Source: Streptomyces abyssalis (GTDB lineage Bacteria > Actinomycetota > Actinomycetes > Streptomycetales > Streptomycetaceae). Taken from it: a stretch of 64,000 nucleotides of DNA. Below the pieces are notes generated by a model. It was not told the origin of the DNA and did not search any database. It saw nothing but the letters and a program-made list of their open reading frames with translations. Position 1 is the stretch's first letter. Each line of letters begins with the position of its first letter. The stretch covers positions 248,001 to 312,000 of the forward strand of contig NZ_LJGT01000036.1 in NCBI RefSeq assembly GCF_001751365.1. Direction: 5' to 3'. The translations under genes and the position numbers were made by a program. Below, piece after piece: positions 8,461 through 16,243 of the stretch.

Positions 8461-9795
8461 TCAGGTCCGGACACCGGCCAGCAGAAAAACGACAGCTCGT
8501 TCACTTTCCACCCACTCCGTGGTGTCCAGCTCGACGGACTGAAGCAGGGCGCATTCCACGGCGTAACCGCCTTCCGCGAGCGCCCTCCCGACGGCCTCCG
8601 CCTCGTCCCGTGTCGCAGCATGAGTGACGATGCGGCCCGGGCGTCTGTCGGCGACGGCCGCGACCGTGGGGACGCCTCCTCCGCCCACGCGCACCACGTC
8701 CGGCTCCGGCAGATCCTCGAGGACCTGCGGAGCCGTGCCGTGCACGGTGTCCAGCTGTACGCCGAACCGACGCGCCGCGGCGGCCGTACGGGCGCAGGCG
8801 TCCAGGTCGCGGTCGACGGCGATGACGGCGGCGCCGAAGCGTGCGGCCTCCACAGCCAGGGCGCCGCTGCCCGCGCCGATGTCCCACACGAGGTCGCCGA
8901 TGCGTGGCCCGAGCCGGGCGAGCTGGCCGGCGCGCAATTGCTGCGACTCACTCGCGCGCACGGGTGCGGCGGCACGCGCGAGGCCGCCTCGACCGGCCTC
9001 ACCGGCTTCGGCCGCCTCGCCGGCCTCGGCGCTCCCGCCGTCCGCGTATCGGGACAGCGGGAGTGCCCAACCCCGTACTGCGGGCGGGTAGTCCGTACCG
9101 TGCGCGGCGAGCCATCCGCCGCCGTGCGCACCCTGCCCGGGCGTGCCGTTGCCGGCTCCCGTGCCCGTGGGCTGCGGCGGGGCGGGTGCCGTCGAACCGC
9201 CCGCCACGATCACGACGTTCGGGTCGCGCCAGGTGTGGTCGGCGACCTTGTCCGAGGTGAGGACCGTGACTTCCTCCTGCGACGTGCCCAGGGCCTCGCA
9301 GATGACGAAGGTACGGTGCACCGGCCCGAGCATCAGCGCGAGTTCGGCGGGGCCCGCACCCGGGGAGGTGAGCACGCCGACCTTCGTGTGGGCCCGGCAC
9401 ACGTTGACCGCGTGCCGCAGCGTACGGGAGTTGGCGACCACGAGCTGCGCGTCGTCCCACGGCATCCCGGCACGGGCGAAGGCGGCGGCCATCGCGGAGA
9501 CTGCCGGGACGACCTCCACCTCGAGACCGTGTTCGGGATCGCGCAGCGTTCGTACGACGCCGAAGAAGCCGGGGTCGCCGTCCGCGAAGACGACGGCGGT
9601 GCCGCGGTGGCGAGCGATGCGCCGCGCAGCCAGGGAGACGCTGCCGAGCTGGATCTGCTCTGCGTGCGGCGGGACTTCGGGCATCCGGAGATGGTGTGCG
9701 GCACCTGCGACGAGCGTGGCCGCGCCGAGGGCGGAGCGGGCGGCGCCTGACAGAGGCGAACCGTCCCACCCGATCACGGTGACGCGGTCTGCCAT
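8461..9795 (-). CDS. cobL: Precorrin-6Y C5,15-methyltransferase (decarboxylating), CbiE-CbiT fusion
   Basis: A 444-aa bifunctional cobalamin-ring enzyme that methylates precorrin-6 at C5 and C15 and decarboxylates the C12 acetate side chain. The N-terminal CbiE half begins VTVIGWDGSPLSGAARSALG and carries VFADGDPGFFGVVRTL and VVPAVSAMAAAFARAGMPWD, as in tetrapyrrole methylases. A Gly/Ala/Pro-rich linker follows. The C-terminal CbiT half has a class I SAM motif, LVWDIGAGSGALAVEAARFG, then VIAVDRD. The gene precedes the cobT fusion on the same strand with a 254-bp gap. Fusion of CbiE and CbiT is the normal CobL form in actinobacteria. Confidence 0.92.
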   Translation of the reverse strand: MADRVTVIGWDGSPLSGAARSALGAATLVAGAAHHLRMPEVPPHAEQIQLGSVSLAARRIARHRGTAVVFADGDPGFFGVVRTLRDPEHGLEVEVVPAVSAMAAAFARAGMPWDDAQLVVANSRTLRHAVNVCRAHTKVGVLTSPGAGPAELALMLGPVHRTFVICEALGTSQEEVTVLTSDKVADHTWRDPNVVIVAGGSTAPAPPQPTGTGAGNGTPGQGAHGGGWLAAHGTDYPPAVRGWALPLSRYADGGSAEAGEAAEAGEAGRGGLARAAAPVRASESQQLRAGQLARLGPRIGDLVWDIGAGSGALAVEAARFGAAVIAVDRDLDACARTAAAARRFGVQLDTVHGTAPQVLEDLPEPDVVRVGGGGVPTVAAVADRRPGRIVTHAATRDEAEAVGRALAEGGYAVECALLQSVELDTTEWVESERAVVFLLAGVRT

Positions 9796-10036
9796 CGGTG
9801 CGTCTCTCCTGGGCTCGTCGCAGGTCGGGGCTCGTCGAGCCTACCTCTGCGGCGGCCTGGGGCTAAGGCCGGGGCGGACGGTTCCGGATATGCGGGCGTA
9901 CGACGGAATTCGTGCAGCCTGTCCGCCCGTTCCCCAATCCTCGCCGCGATTTCGCCTCCGCCTCCGCCGGCCCGCCACGACTTCCCGCTGAGGCTTCCGG
10001 TCCGCGGCACACCGTGACGCGGAACCAGCCGGGGCT

Positions 10037-10687
10037 CTACCGCGGTGAGTGCAGCCAGTCCGGGTACGGTGCGTAGCCGCCGGCGTCGGCCAGCTCCTCC
10101 TGGATGCCTTCCAGATCCTCGGGCAGCAGGCTCCACACGAGCAGATCGGTGCGGATCTCCGCCCAGCCGCCGTCCTCTGTGCGGGTGCGCGCTATCCAGG
10201 CGTTGCGCAGCACCCCCTCGCTGATGCAGCCGAGCTTCTGCGCGACCTGCTGCGCGGCGGTATTGTCCGCGGCCGTGCGAAGCTCCATCCGCTCGAACTT
10301 CTGGTCCTGGAAGAGCCATTGGGCCAGCGCCAGCACCGACTCGGAGGCGTAACCCTCGCCGCGTGCCCAGGGCGCCGTGACGTAGCCGACCTCGGCGGCC
10401 AGGACGCGCCAGTCTGTGTGGCCGAGCTGGACCATGCCGACCAGGCGCTGGGTGAGGAACTCCGTGACGGCGAAGACGATGCCGTCACCCTCGGTGCGCA
10501 CCGCGGGCGCGCGCCGCAGGATGAACTCCCGTGCGTCGGCGTCCCGGTAGGGCACCGGCACGGTGGTCCAGGCGGCCACCAGCTCGTCACGCATCATCTC
10601 CGTGAGCGAGGGCACGTCCGCTTCCTCGAACGGGCGCAGCACGAGACGGTCCGTGCTGATCGAGACGTCCGGAAAGGTCGAAGTCAT
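10037..10687 (-). CDS. GNAT-family N-acetyltransferase (RimJ/RimL type)
   Basis: A 216-aa acetyl-CoA-dependent acetyltransferase. It opens with ISTDRLVLRPFEEADVPSL, the usual N-terminal strand of the RimJ/RimL group, and has the acetyl-CoA loop region GYVTAPWARGEGYASESVLA followed by NTAAQQVAQKLGCISEGVLR, a well-conserved tail of this family. The ATG at 10687 is chosen because GGAG lies 7 bases upstream; a much longer open frame to 10933 has no such support. Substrate could be a ribosomal N-terminus, an aminoglycoside-like compound or another amine; sequence alone does not decide. It is monocistronic by spacing. Confidence 0.88.
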   Translation of the reverse strand: MTSTFPDVSISTDRLVLRPFEEADVPSLTEMMRDELVAAWTTVPVPYRDADAREFILRRAPAVRTEGDGIVFAVTEFLTQRLVGMVQLGHTDWRVLAAEVGYVTAPWARGEGYASESVLALAQWLFQDQKFERMELRTAADNTAAQQVAQKLGCISEGVLRNAWIARTRTEDGGWAEIRTDLLVWSLLPEDLEGIQEELADAGGYAPYPDWLHSPR

Positions 10688-10918
10688 GTGCCGCTCCATA
10701 CGGATCGAGGGGCTGGGGTGTCGCTCCCCAGAAGACCACCGCGCGGTCTGCAGGCCGCTCTGGGTGGACCGCCGGCGGGGGTCCTGGGTGCACCAGACGA
10801 TTGCCGCAGTGCACAGCATGCAGCATCGGACGCGGTGTGCGCAGTGCCGGAGATCCCTTCGCAGGCGGGACGCGGCGCGGCATACCGACTTGTCGATACG
10901 GGGACCTGCGCACGGGCG

Positions 10919-10951
10919 GCATCCGGCATGCATCCGGCGTGCATCCGGTCG
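10919..10951. repeat. Three helically phased 11-bp direct repeats
   Basis: The units GCATCCGGCAT (10919-10929), GCATCCGGCGT (10930-10940) and GCATCCGGTCG (10941-10951) share the core GCATCCGG at exactly 11-bp spacing, close to one helical turn. They end about 60 bp upstream of the predicted start of the rightward membrane-protein operon. The spacing suggests a regulator binding on one DNA face, but no regulator is identified. Confidence 0.65.
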
Positions 10952-10998
10952 AGCCGCACTTCACCGGTCCCGGACGCCGGGGCGTACGGCACCCCTTC

Positions 10999-11004
10999 TA
11001 GACT
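10999..11004 (+). promoter_or_regulatory. -10 box for a probably leaderless membrane-protein gene
   Basis: TAGACT is followed by six bases and then GTG at 11011, so transcription would start at or next to the start codon. No Shine-Dalgarno precedes that GTG, which fits a leaderless mRNA, common in Streptomyces. Confidence 0.5.
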
Positions 11005-11010
11005 CGCGGG

Positions 11011-11382
11011 GTGTTCACCCCGCTCACCGTCGCTCTCGCCGTGGCGGCGCTCGCCCTGGCCGTCTGGTGCGGCTGGGCGGCCTACCGCGACCAGCCCACC
11101 AAGGACTGGCACTTCATCGGCATGGCCGTGGTGTCGGTGCTCGCCCTCGCACAGCTCGCGGTCGGCATCGTGCGGCTGGCAGGCGGAGAGGACGCCGCCG
11201 AGGGAACGGTCATCTTCGTGGCGTATCTGGCTGCCGTCGCGGCCTGCGTACCGGTGGTGGGCCTCATCTCGCTGACGGAGCGCACCAAGTGGGGCTCACT
11301 CACCGTCGCCGCCGGGGCAGTCGTGCTTGCGGTGCTCCAGGCGCGGCTGCACGAGATCTGGGGAGGCGGAGGTGGCGCCTGA
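11011..11382 (+). CDS. Small integral membrane protein, unknown function
   Basis: A 123-aa protein of four predicted membrane helices: about residues 5-22 (TVALAVAALALAVWCGWAA), 37-57, 68-88 (VIFVAYLAAVAACVPVVGLI) and 97-112. I do not recognise a catalytic motif. The GTG start lacks a ribosome-binding site but sits right after a TAGACT -10 box, suggesting a leaderless transcript. The next gene overlaps its end, so the two are translationally coupled and probably work together in the cytoplasmic membrane. Confidence 0.75.
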   Translation: MFTPLTVALAVAALALAVWCGWAAYRDQPTKDWHFIGMAVVSVLALAQLAVGIVRLAGGEDAAEGTVIFVAYLAAVAACVPVVGLISLTERTKWGSLTVAAGAVVLAVLQARLHEIWGGGGGA

Positions 11383-11884
11383 GACACCGCCGCGGGAGCC
11401 GCGGGACCCCGGCGGCGGTCCGTCAGACTCCGACGCCACCGCCCGGCGGGCTTCGAACGCACCGGCGCGGAGCGCGGGCATCGGCAAGGGCCCCGGCACA
11501 CTGCTCGTCACCCTCTACGGCATCTTCACGGTCGGTGCCGCCTCCCGCTCGGCCGTGCAGCTTGCGACCCGTTTCGACGAGGCGCCGCTGGCCTATCTCC
11601 TGTCTGCCGCGGCGGCCCTCGTGTACGCCTTCATCACCCTGTCACTCGTACGGGGAGGCGAGAGGGCGCGCAGGGCCGCGCTCGGCTGCTGCTGCGTGGA
11701 GCTGCTGGGCGTGCTGACGGTGGGCACGTGGACGCTCGTGGAACCGTCCGCCTTCCCGGACGCCACCGTCTGGTCGGACTACGGAATGGGCTACCTGTTC
11801 ATTCCGGTGATCCTGCCCGTGACGGGGCTGCTGTGGCTGCGCCGGTCCCGTTCACACGGCGGCCCGGCCGCCGTCGGTGACTGA
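11372..11884 (+). CDS. Small integral membrane protein, partner of the preceding gene
   Basis: A 170-aa membrane protein. A charged, Pro-rich N-terminus of about 40 residues (VAPETPPREPRDPGGGPSDS) is followed by four predicted helices, including LLVTLYGIFTVGAASRSAVQ, LSAAAALVYAFITLSLV, and YLFIPVILPVTGLLWL. The GTG at 11372 is chosen because GGAGGCGGA precedes it and it overlaps the previous stop by 11 bases; a longer frame from 11327 would run deep into the upstream gene. Function is unknown. Both halves of this pair look like conserved actinobacterial membrane proteins. Confidence 0.72.
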   Translation: MAPETPPREPRDPGGGPSDSDATARRASNAPARSAGIGKGPGTLLVTLYGIFTVGAASRSAVQLATRFDEAPLAYLLSAAAALVYAFITLSLVRGGERARRAALGCCCVELLGVLTVGTWTLVEPSAFPDATVWSDYGMGYLFIPVILPVTGLLWLRRSRSHGGPAAVGD

Positions 11885-11959
11885 CCGCCGCAGGAGCACC
11901 GCGCGTACGGGCTTCGCCAGGCCGCCGCGGAGGCCCCGTCAGGGGCCCCACTGCCGGAC

Positions 11960-12487
11960 TCAGGCGCTTGCGCGGACAGCCGCAGAACCGCCAGGGCCCC
12001 CTGCGGCGCCGCCGACGTCCTTCGTCATCGACGTCAGCTTCACCTGCCGGTCCTTCCCGGTGCTGCCGGTCGTGGTGTAGCCGTACTTCCGGTACAGCCG
12101 GAGGTTGCCCTCGCTGCGGTGGCCGGTGACGAGCTGGTAGCGCTTGGCGTCACGCTCGGCCGCCAGCCGGTCCTCGATGGCGGCGAGGAGCCGCCCGCCC
12201 AGACCGTGCCGCTGCAGCCGGGGGTGCACGCAGAGCCTGTCGATCCGCGCTGTGCCGTCGTCGTCGACCGCGCCCCGTACCGAGCCGACGACCTCTTCGC
12301 CGAGGCGCGCGACCAGCACGCAGCCCGCTGCCATCTCGGCGCGCAGCCCTTCCAGGGTCTGGGTGAGGGGAGCGATGGCGTAGTCGCCGTAGGCTTCCGC
12401 CTCGCTCTGGAAACACAGGTACTGGAGCTTGAGGATTTGCTCGGCGTCGCCGTCGACCGCCGCAGAGATGGTCACGCTCATGCCCAT
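11960..12487 (-). CDS. GNAT-family N-acetyltransferase
   Basis: A 175-aa acetyltransferase with the GNAT core: VLVARLGEEVVGSVRGAV (beta strands 2-4), then RIDRLCVHPRLQRHGLGGRL, whose QRHGLGG is the acetyl-CoA pyrophosphate loop, and NLRLYRKYGYTTTG near the end. It lies 121 bp downstream of a sigma-like gene on the same strand. The ATG at 12487 (MGMSVTIS) is preferred, with GGGAGG about 10 bases upstream; a second ATG at 12481 is also possible. Substrate unknown. Confidence 0.86.
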   Translation of the reverse strand: MGMSVTISAAVDGDAEQILKLQYLCFQSEAEAYGDYAIAPLTQTLEGLRAEMAAGCVLVARLGEEVVGSVRGAVDDDGTARIDRLCVHPRLQRHGLGGRLLAAIEDRLAAERDAKRYQLVTGHRSEGNLRLYRKYGYTTTGSTGKDRQVKLTSMTKDVGGAAGGPGGSAAVRASA

Positions 12488-12608
12488 GTGCGCCCTGCCT
12501 CCCCTTGTCATGGTGCGTCCGGGCTCGGGCCGGATGTACGAGGGTGGCCGTGCCCGGACTGTCTGCCCTGATGTGACGCCGATTGCTTCCCGCAGCATTC
12601 CCCCAAGT

Positions 12609-13184
12609 TCACCTGGCGCAATCCGACGCCGCGAGCATTGTGCGCAGGCAACCCAGACATCGGGAACGAACCGGGCCGAGGCTGCCCTGTGACATTCCCA
12701 ACTCGCCTGCGATCTCGGGGTAGGTGAGGTCCCTGCCGGAGAACAGCGCGCGCATCAGCGCCGGGCACGGCCCTGGAAGACGGGCGACGGCGGCGGCGAG
12801 CAGGCGCCGCTGCTCGACGGCGAGGACGGTGACTTCCGCCGCCGGGGTGGACGGCAGGCCGCGACCGGGCAGCGGGATCTCCAGTGCCGCACGGCGCCGG
12901 GCGCGGCGTGCCTCGGCCCGTACGGCACGGCGCAGCCAGCGCGCGGACGGTGCGGCGCCGTCAGCAGCGCCTGCGACGGCCCGTCCGGACCTTCGGGCCT
13001 CCAGCCAGCGCAGCCATACCGCCTGTTGCAGGTCCTCCGGGTCCTCGCCCGCCGCTGCCGCCTCCGCGGCGCATTCGGCGGCGAGGAGCCGCCGCAGCGG
13101 ACCGGGCGGCAGCGAGGGTTCCGGTACGCCGGTTGCGGCGTGGGCTGATCGGTCGGCCGAGCGGTCGGCTGAGCGGTGGTCCAT
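12609..13184 (-). CDS. RNA polymerase sigma-70-like factor (ECF size)
   Basis: A 191-aa protein with sigma region 4 at the C-terminus: RLPGPCPALMRALFSGRDLT, YPEIAGELGMSQGSLGPVRS and RCLGCLRTML form the -35 recognising helix-turn-helix. The N-terminal half (CAAEAAAAGEDPEDLQQAVW) looks like a divergent region 2. The N-terminus carries a short repeat, SADRSADRSAH. The ATG at 13184 is the most economical start; the open frame runs further upstream without support. No anti-sigma gene is adjacent, so its control is not evident. Confidence 0.78.
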   Translation of the reverse strand: MDHRSADRSADRSAHAATGVPEPSLPPGPLRRLLAAECAAEAAAAGEDPEDLQQAVWLRWLEARRSGRAVAGAADGAAPSARWLRRAVRAEARRARRRAALEIPLPGRGLPSTPAAEVTVLAVEQRRLLAAAVARLPGPCPALMRALFSGRDLTYPEIAGELGMSQGSLGPVRSRCLGCLRTMLAASDCAR

Positions 13185-13263
13185 GCCGGTCGCAACGCCC
13201 CGGAAGCGGGCCGCGGTTGCCGTACGGCGGTGATGCCACCCCTGTGGGTGACTCCCCCGGAGC

Positions 13264-13306
13264 CTCCGGCCTGGGGTCGACCCCAGGCCGGAGCCTTCGG
13301 CTCCGG
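13264..13306 (-). terminator. Overlapping hairpins downstream of the phosphodiesterase gene
   Basis: A perfect 30-bp palindrome (13264-13293, left arm CTCCGGCCTGGGGTC) overlaps a second hairpin (13288-13306, arms CCGGAGCC and GGCTCCGG around TTC). They lie just past the end of the glycerophosphodiester phosphodiesterase gene and likely terminate its transcript. Because they share bases 13288-13293, only one can fold fully at a time. Confidence 0.7.
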
Positions 13307-13311
13307 AGGAC

Positions 13312-14469
13312 TCAGCGGGAGCGGAAGTCCTCCGCCGCGAGCAGTCCGGTGTCGGGGTTGTCGGTGAAGATGCCGTCGATGCCCGTCTTGAAGTAGGCGC
13401 TGAAGGCCCCGAAGGCGTCGCCGTACGCGTTCGGGTCCGTGCCACGCCGGAAGTCGGCGGGCAGGAATGTGTTCTCGTTGCGCATCGTGTACGGGTGCAG
13501 CACCAGGCCGCGTGCGTGCGCGTCCCGTACGAGCGTCGTCGGCTCACCGAGGCTGCCGTCGGGGTTCTTCGGGATGACGAGGTCGACCACGGGACCGATG
13601 CCGTCGGCGAACCGCGCGATCCACTTCAGCCCCTCGGGCTTGACCAGGTCGGCGACGGTCCGCGGATCGCCGGCCTCCACGAAGTCCCAGGGCCGCGAGG
13701 CGGGCGCGTCCAGCAGGCAGACGCCGGGGCAGCGGACCAGCTTCTTCAGCTTCTGGATGCTGCTGGGCTCGAAGGACTGCACGAAGTTCGGCGAGTCCTC
13801 GCGGTGGCGTCCGTACTTGCGCAGAAGCTTCGCCAGCCGCGGCTCCAGTTCCAGGCCGAGCTTGCGGAAGTAGGTGGGGTGCTTGGTCTCGATGTGCAGC
13901 CACACGGGGCGGCCGCGGCGCTTGCCCTCCTTGTGCGCCCACTTGAGGACGTCCTCGAAGAGCGGCACCTCCCAGCGCCCGTCGTAGAGCGTGTTGCGCT
14001 GACGGGTCTGCGGGATGCGTTCCTTCGCGCGCAGCGTGTGCAGTTCGGCGAGGGTGAAGTCCTCGGTGAACCAGCCCGTGAGGTCCTTGCCGTCGACCTT
14101 CTTGGTCGTCTTGCGCCCGGCGAACTCGGGATGGTCCGCGACGTCGGTGGTGGCGGTGATGTCGTTCTCGTGACGGCAGACGAGATGCCCGTCCTTGGTG
14201 GGCACGAGGTCCTGCTCGATCACGTCCGCGCCCATGTCCAAGGCGAGTTGGTAGGAGCCGAAGGTGTGCTCGGGGCGGTAGCCGCTGGCGCCCCTGTGAG
14301 CGACGACGGCCGGTACCGGCAGCCGCCCTCCGTGCCGGTCCTTCCCGCGTCCCCCGCTCCTGTCGTCCGCGAGCGCGCTCCCGCCCGTACCGACCGCGGC
14401 GGCGCCCGCGGCGCCCAGCACGGCCGCTCCGAGCACGAGTCTCCGACCCGGCTGCTGCTCCTGTCCCAT
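13312..14469 (-). CDS. glpQ: Tat-exported glycerophosphodiester phosphodiesterase
   Basis: A 385-aa secreted enzyme expected to hydrolyse glycerophosphodiesters to glycerol-3-phosphate and an alcohol, scavenging phosphate and glycerol outside the cell. The N-terminus GRRLVLGAAVLGAAGAAAVG is a twin-arginine-type signal ending near ALA-D. The GDPD core follows: VVAHRGASGYRPEHTFGSY (catalytic His and Arg), GADVIEQDLVPTKDGHLVCR (metal-binding Glu/Asp) and a second HENDIT. The C-terminus has DGIFTDNPDTG, the family end motif. GlpQ genes in Streptomyces are often PhoP-regulated, but I could not confirm a PHO box here. A strong hairpin follows it. Confidence 0.9.
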   Translation of the reverse strand: MGQEQQPGRRLVLGAAVLGAAGAAAVGTGGSALADDRSGGRGKDRHGGRLPVPAVVAHRGASGYRPEHTFGSYQLALDMGADVIEQDLVPTKDGHLVCRHENDITATTDVADHPEFAGRKTTKKVDGKDLTGWFTEDFTLAELHTLRAKERIPQTRQRNTLYDGRWEVPLFEDVLKWAHKEGKRRGRPVWLHIETKHPTYFRKLGLELEPRLAKLLRKYGRHREDSPNFVQSFEPSSIQKLKKLVRCPGVCLLDAPASRPWDFVEAGDPRTVADLVKPEGLKWIARFADGIGPVVDLVIPKNPDGSLGEPTTLVRDAHARGLVLHPYTMRNENTFLPADFRRGTDPNAYGDAFGAFSAYFKTGIDGIFTDNPDTGLLAAEDFRSR

Positions 14470-14774
14470 CGGCTCTCCTCAGCTCGTCCCAGATCTGTCC
14501 CGTCCGGCCGAACGCGGTGGTCCGGCGGACGACTGGCTGATCGTAGGTCGGCCATACGTACGGAAGGGAGGCGTAGGGCCGAACATGCGGGAAACACGGC
14601 CAAGATGACACTCCGACGCACTCCGGCACGGCACCGAGAGGCGGCGAAGAGACGGTATTCCGTGTCAACTCCGTGTATCGGTCCGATGACCCCGGTGTGC
14701 GCACCGCCGAGAGCGGCAAGTATCGTCCTCACCTGCGCGGGTTCGCGCGCGACCGTCACCGACCGGAGGAACCG
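14470..14774. other. Divergent intergenic region between glpQ and plsC-like genes
   Basis: This 305-bp gap is relatively AT-rich for the window and must hold the promoters of both flanking genes. A TATCGT box near 14720 could serve the rightward gene. No gene, repeat or clear operator is supported. Confidence 0.55.
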
Positions 14775-15455
14775 TTGTCCCGTTTCCGTCTGATCAAGGC
14801 ACTGCTCGGCCCGCTGCTGCGGGTGCTGTTGCGCCCGCAGGTGGAAGGGGCGGAGCGAATTCCCGGTTCCGGCCCGGTGATTCTCGCCGGCAACCACCTC
14901 ACCTTCATCGACTCGATGGTGCTGCCTCTGGTCACGCACCGTCAGGTGTTCTTCATCGGCAAGGACGAGTACGTGAAGGGCGGCAGCCTCAAGGGCCGTC
15001 TGATGGCGTGGTTCTTCACCGGCGTCGGCATGATCCCCGTGGACCGCGACGGCGGACGGGGAGGCGTCGCGGCCCTGATGACAGGGCGCCGGGTGCTGGA
15101 GGAGGGCAGGATCTTCGGCATCTACCCGGAGGGCACCCGCTCCCCCGACGGCCGTCTCTACCGCGGCCGTACCGGCATCGCCCGTCTCGCGCTGATGACC
15201 GGGGCACCCGTCGTGCCCTTCGCGATGATCGGGACGGACTCCATCCAGCCCGGCGGAAAGGGCCTGCCCCGCCCGGCGCCCGGCCGCCGCATCGCCGTGC
15301 GCTTCGGCGAACCGCTGGACTTCACGCGCTACGAGGGCATGGACCGCGACCGTTACGTGCTGCGCGCCGTGACGGACGAGGTGATGAGCGAGGTCATGCG
15401 CCTGTCCGGGCAGGAGTACGTGGACGTGTACGCGACGAAGGCCAAGGCCGCCTGA
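14775..15455 (+). CDS. 1-acyl-sn-glycerol-3-phosphate acyltransferase (PlsC family)
   Basis: A 226-aa membrane-associated acyltransferase that adds a fatty acyl group to lysophosphatidic acid to make phosphatidic acid. It has the four family blocks: NHLTFID (HX4D catalytic dyad, here N-H-L-T-F-I-D), GRLMAWFFTGVGMIPVDRDG, IFGIYPEGTRSPDG (substrate-binding EGTR) and APVVPFAMIGT. The start is TTG at 14775 with an excellent GGAGGA at 14765-14770; a longer in-frame extension to 14673 is less likely. A long hairpin after it ends transcription. Confidence 0.92.
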   Translation: MSRFRLIKALLGPLLRVLLRPQVEGAERIPGSGPVILAGNHLTFIDSMVLPLVTHRQVFFIGKDEYVKGGSLKGRLMAWFFTGVGMIPVDRDGGRGGVAALMTGRRVLEEGRIFGIYPEGTRSPDGRLYRGRTGIARLALMTGAPVVPFAMIGTDSIQPGGKGLPRPAPGRRIAVRFGEPLDFTRYEGMDRDRYVLRAVTDEVMSEVMRLSGQEYVDVYATKAKAA

Positions 15456-15483
15456 CAGAGGCACCACCGGCGGCGCCACCGAG

Positions 15484-15542
15484 CAGACACACGGGAGCGC
15501 CCGGCCCGCAGCGATGCGGTCCGGGCGCTCTCCGTGTGTCTG
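15484..15542. terminator. Bidirectional terminator between convergent genes
   Basis: A long hairpin: outer arms CAGACACACGG (15484-15494) and CCGTGTGTCTG (15532-15542), inner arms GAGCGCCCGG and CCGGGCGCTC. It lies between the rightward PlsC-like gene and the leftward DUF4235 gene and can serve both. Confidence 0.85.
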
Positions 15543-15581
15543 CCGGGTCAGCTCGGTCGGCTCTGCCCGGGGGGCGCGGCG

Positions 15582-15851
15582 CTAGGCGGGCCAGGTCCCC
15601 GTCAGACCGCGCACGCCGGTCGCGCCTCCACGGTGGATGACCGCCTTGACCACGCCGGCGATCGCCCCTTTGAGTGCGACGGCCGGCAGGATCTCCTTCA
15701 GGCGCCGCTCCTCGTCGCCGGCGTCCGGTGCGTCGTCCTCGTGGGCGACGGCCTTCCAGACCTTGCTGAACAGGGCACTGGCGATCATGCCGCCGAGCAG
15801 GCCGAAGAGGATCCCGAAGGGTTTGTAGAGCAGCTTGACCACGCCGCTCAC
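15582..15851 (-). CDS. DUF4235-family small membrane protein
   Basis: An 89-aa protein (VSGVVKLLYKPFGILFGLLG) with one clear helix in PFGILFGLLGGMIASALFSK and the typical VWKAVAHEDDAPDAGDEERR and LKEILPAVALKGAIAGVVKA segments of DUF4235 proteins. The GTG at 15851 overlaps the upstream stop as GTGA, which favours it; GTG at 15842 is an alternative. It is the last gene of a three-gene envelope operon. Confidence 0.8.
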   Translation of the reverse strand: MSGVVKLLYKPFGILFGLLGGMIASALFSKVWKAVAHEDDAPDAGDEERRLKEILPAVALKGAIAGVVKAVIHRGGATGVRGLTGTWPA

Positions 15852-16243
15852 CTCTTCCCGTGTTTCCCGCACTTCCAGTGCTTGCCGTGCATCCAGTGCT
15901 TGCCGTGCGTTCCGTGTTTGCCAGGCGTTCCGTGCTGCCGGTGCAGGATCAGATATGCCGCCAGGGCGGCGGCGCCGACGGCACCCACGGCTGCCATCGC
16001 AGCGCCGGGCTTGGCGAAGCTGCCGTTGGCGGCCTTCTCCGCCGTGTGCTGCATCCTGACCTTGGCCTCGTTCGCCTCGAACAAGGCCTTGGACTTGGCG
16101 TGCGCGGCCATCTCCCGCGCGTGCGCCTTCACGTCCGCCTTGCCCGCCAGCTCCGCGACCGTCTCCGCCAGCTGTTCGCGGGCCTGCTCCACCTCCGCCC
16201 GCAGCTGCTGACTGTCGGTCGCCGTGCCGGACTTGCGCGTCAT
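15848..16243 (-). CDS. DUF3618-family protein with His/Lys/Gly-rich tail
   Basis: A 131-aa protein. Residues about 10-65 form a helical DUF3618 segment (QQLRAEVEQAREQLAETVAE, LAGKADVKAHAREMAAHAKS). A hydrophobic helix follows (AAMAAVGAVGAAALAAYLIL), then about 34 residues built from imperfect GKHG/GKHW repeats with many His and Lys. The tail is encoded by a tandem DNA repeat. It overlaps both neighbours by 4 bp, so the three proteins are translationally coupled. The His-rich tail could bind metal or anionic polymer; this is inference. Confidence 0.85.
   Translation of the reverse strand: MTRKSGTATDSQQLRAEVEQAREQLAETVAELAGKADVKAHAREMAAHAKSKALFEANEAKVRMQHTAEKAANGSFAKPGAAMAAVGAVGAAALAAYLILHRQHGTPGKHGTHGKHWMHGKHWKCGKHGKR

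Larger units (their letters stand above)
10688..11010. other. Divergent intergenic region with phased repeats and a promoter
   Basis: This 323-bp gap separates the leftward acetyltransferase from the rightward membrane-protein pair. It holds three 11-bp direct repeats at 10919-10951 and a promoter-like TAGACT just before the GTG at 11011. Open frames through it look like chance extensions of the acetyltransferase frame. Confidence 0.7.

Noticed and set aside
10688..10933. N-terminal extension of the acetyltransferase
   Set aside because: The extension carries no GNAT features and the ATG at 10687 has its own GGAG; the rest crosses the promoter region.
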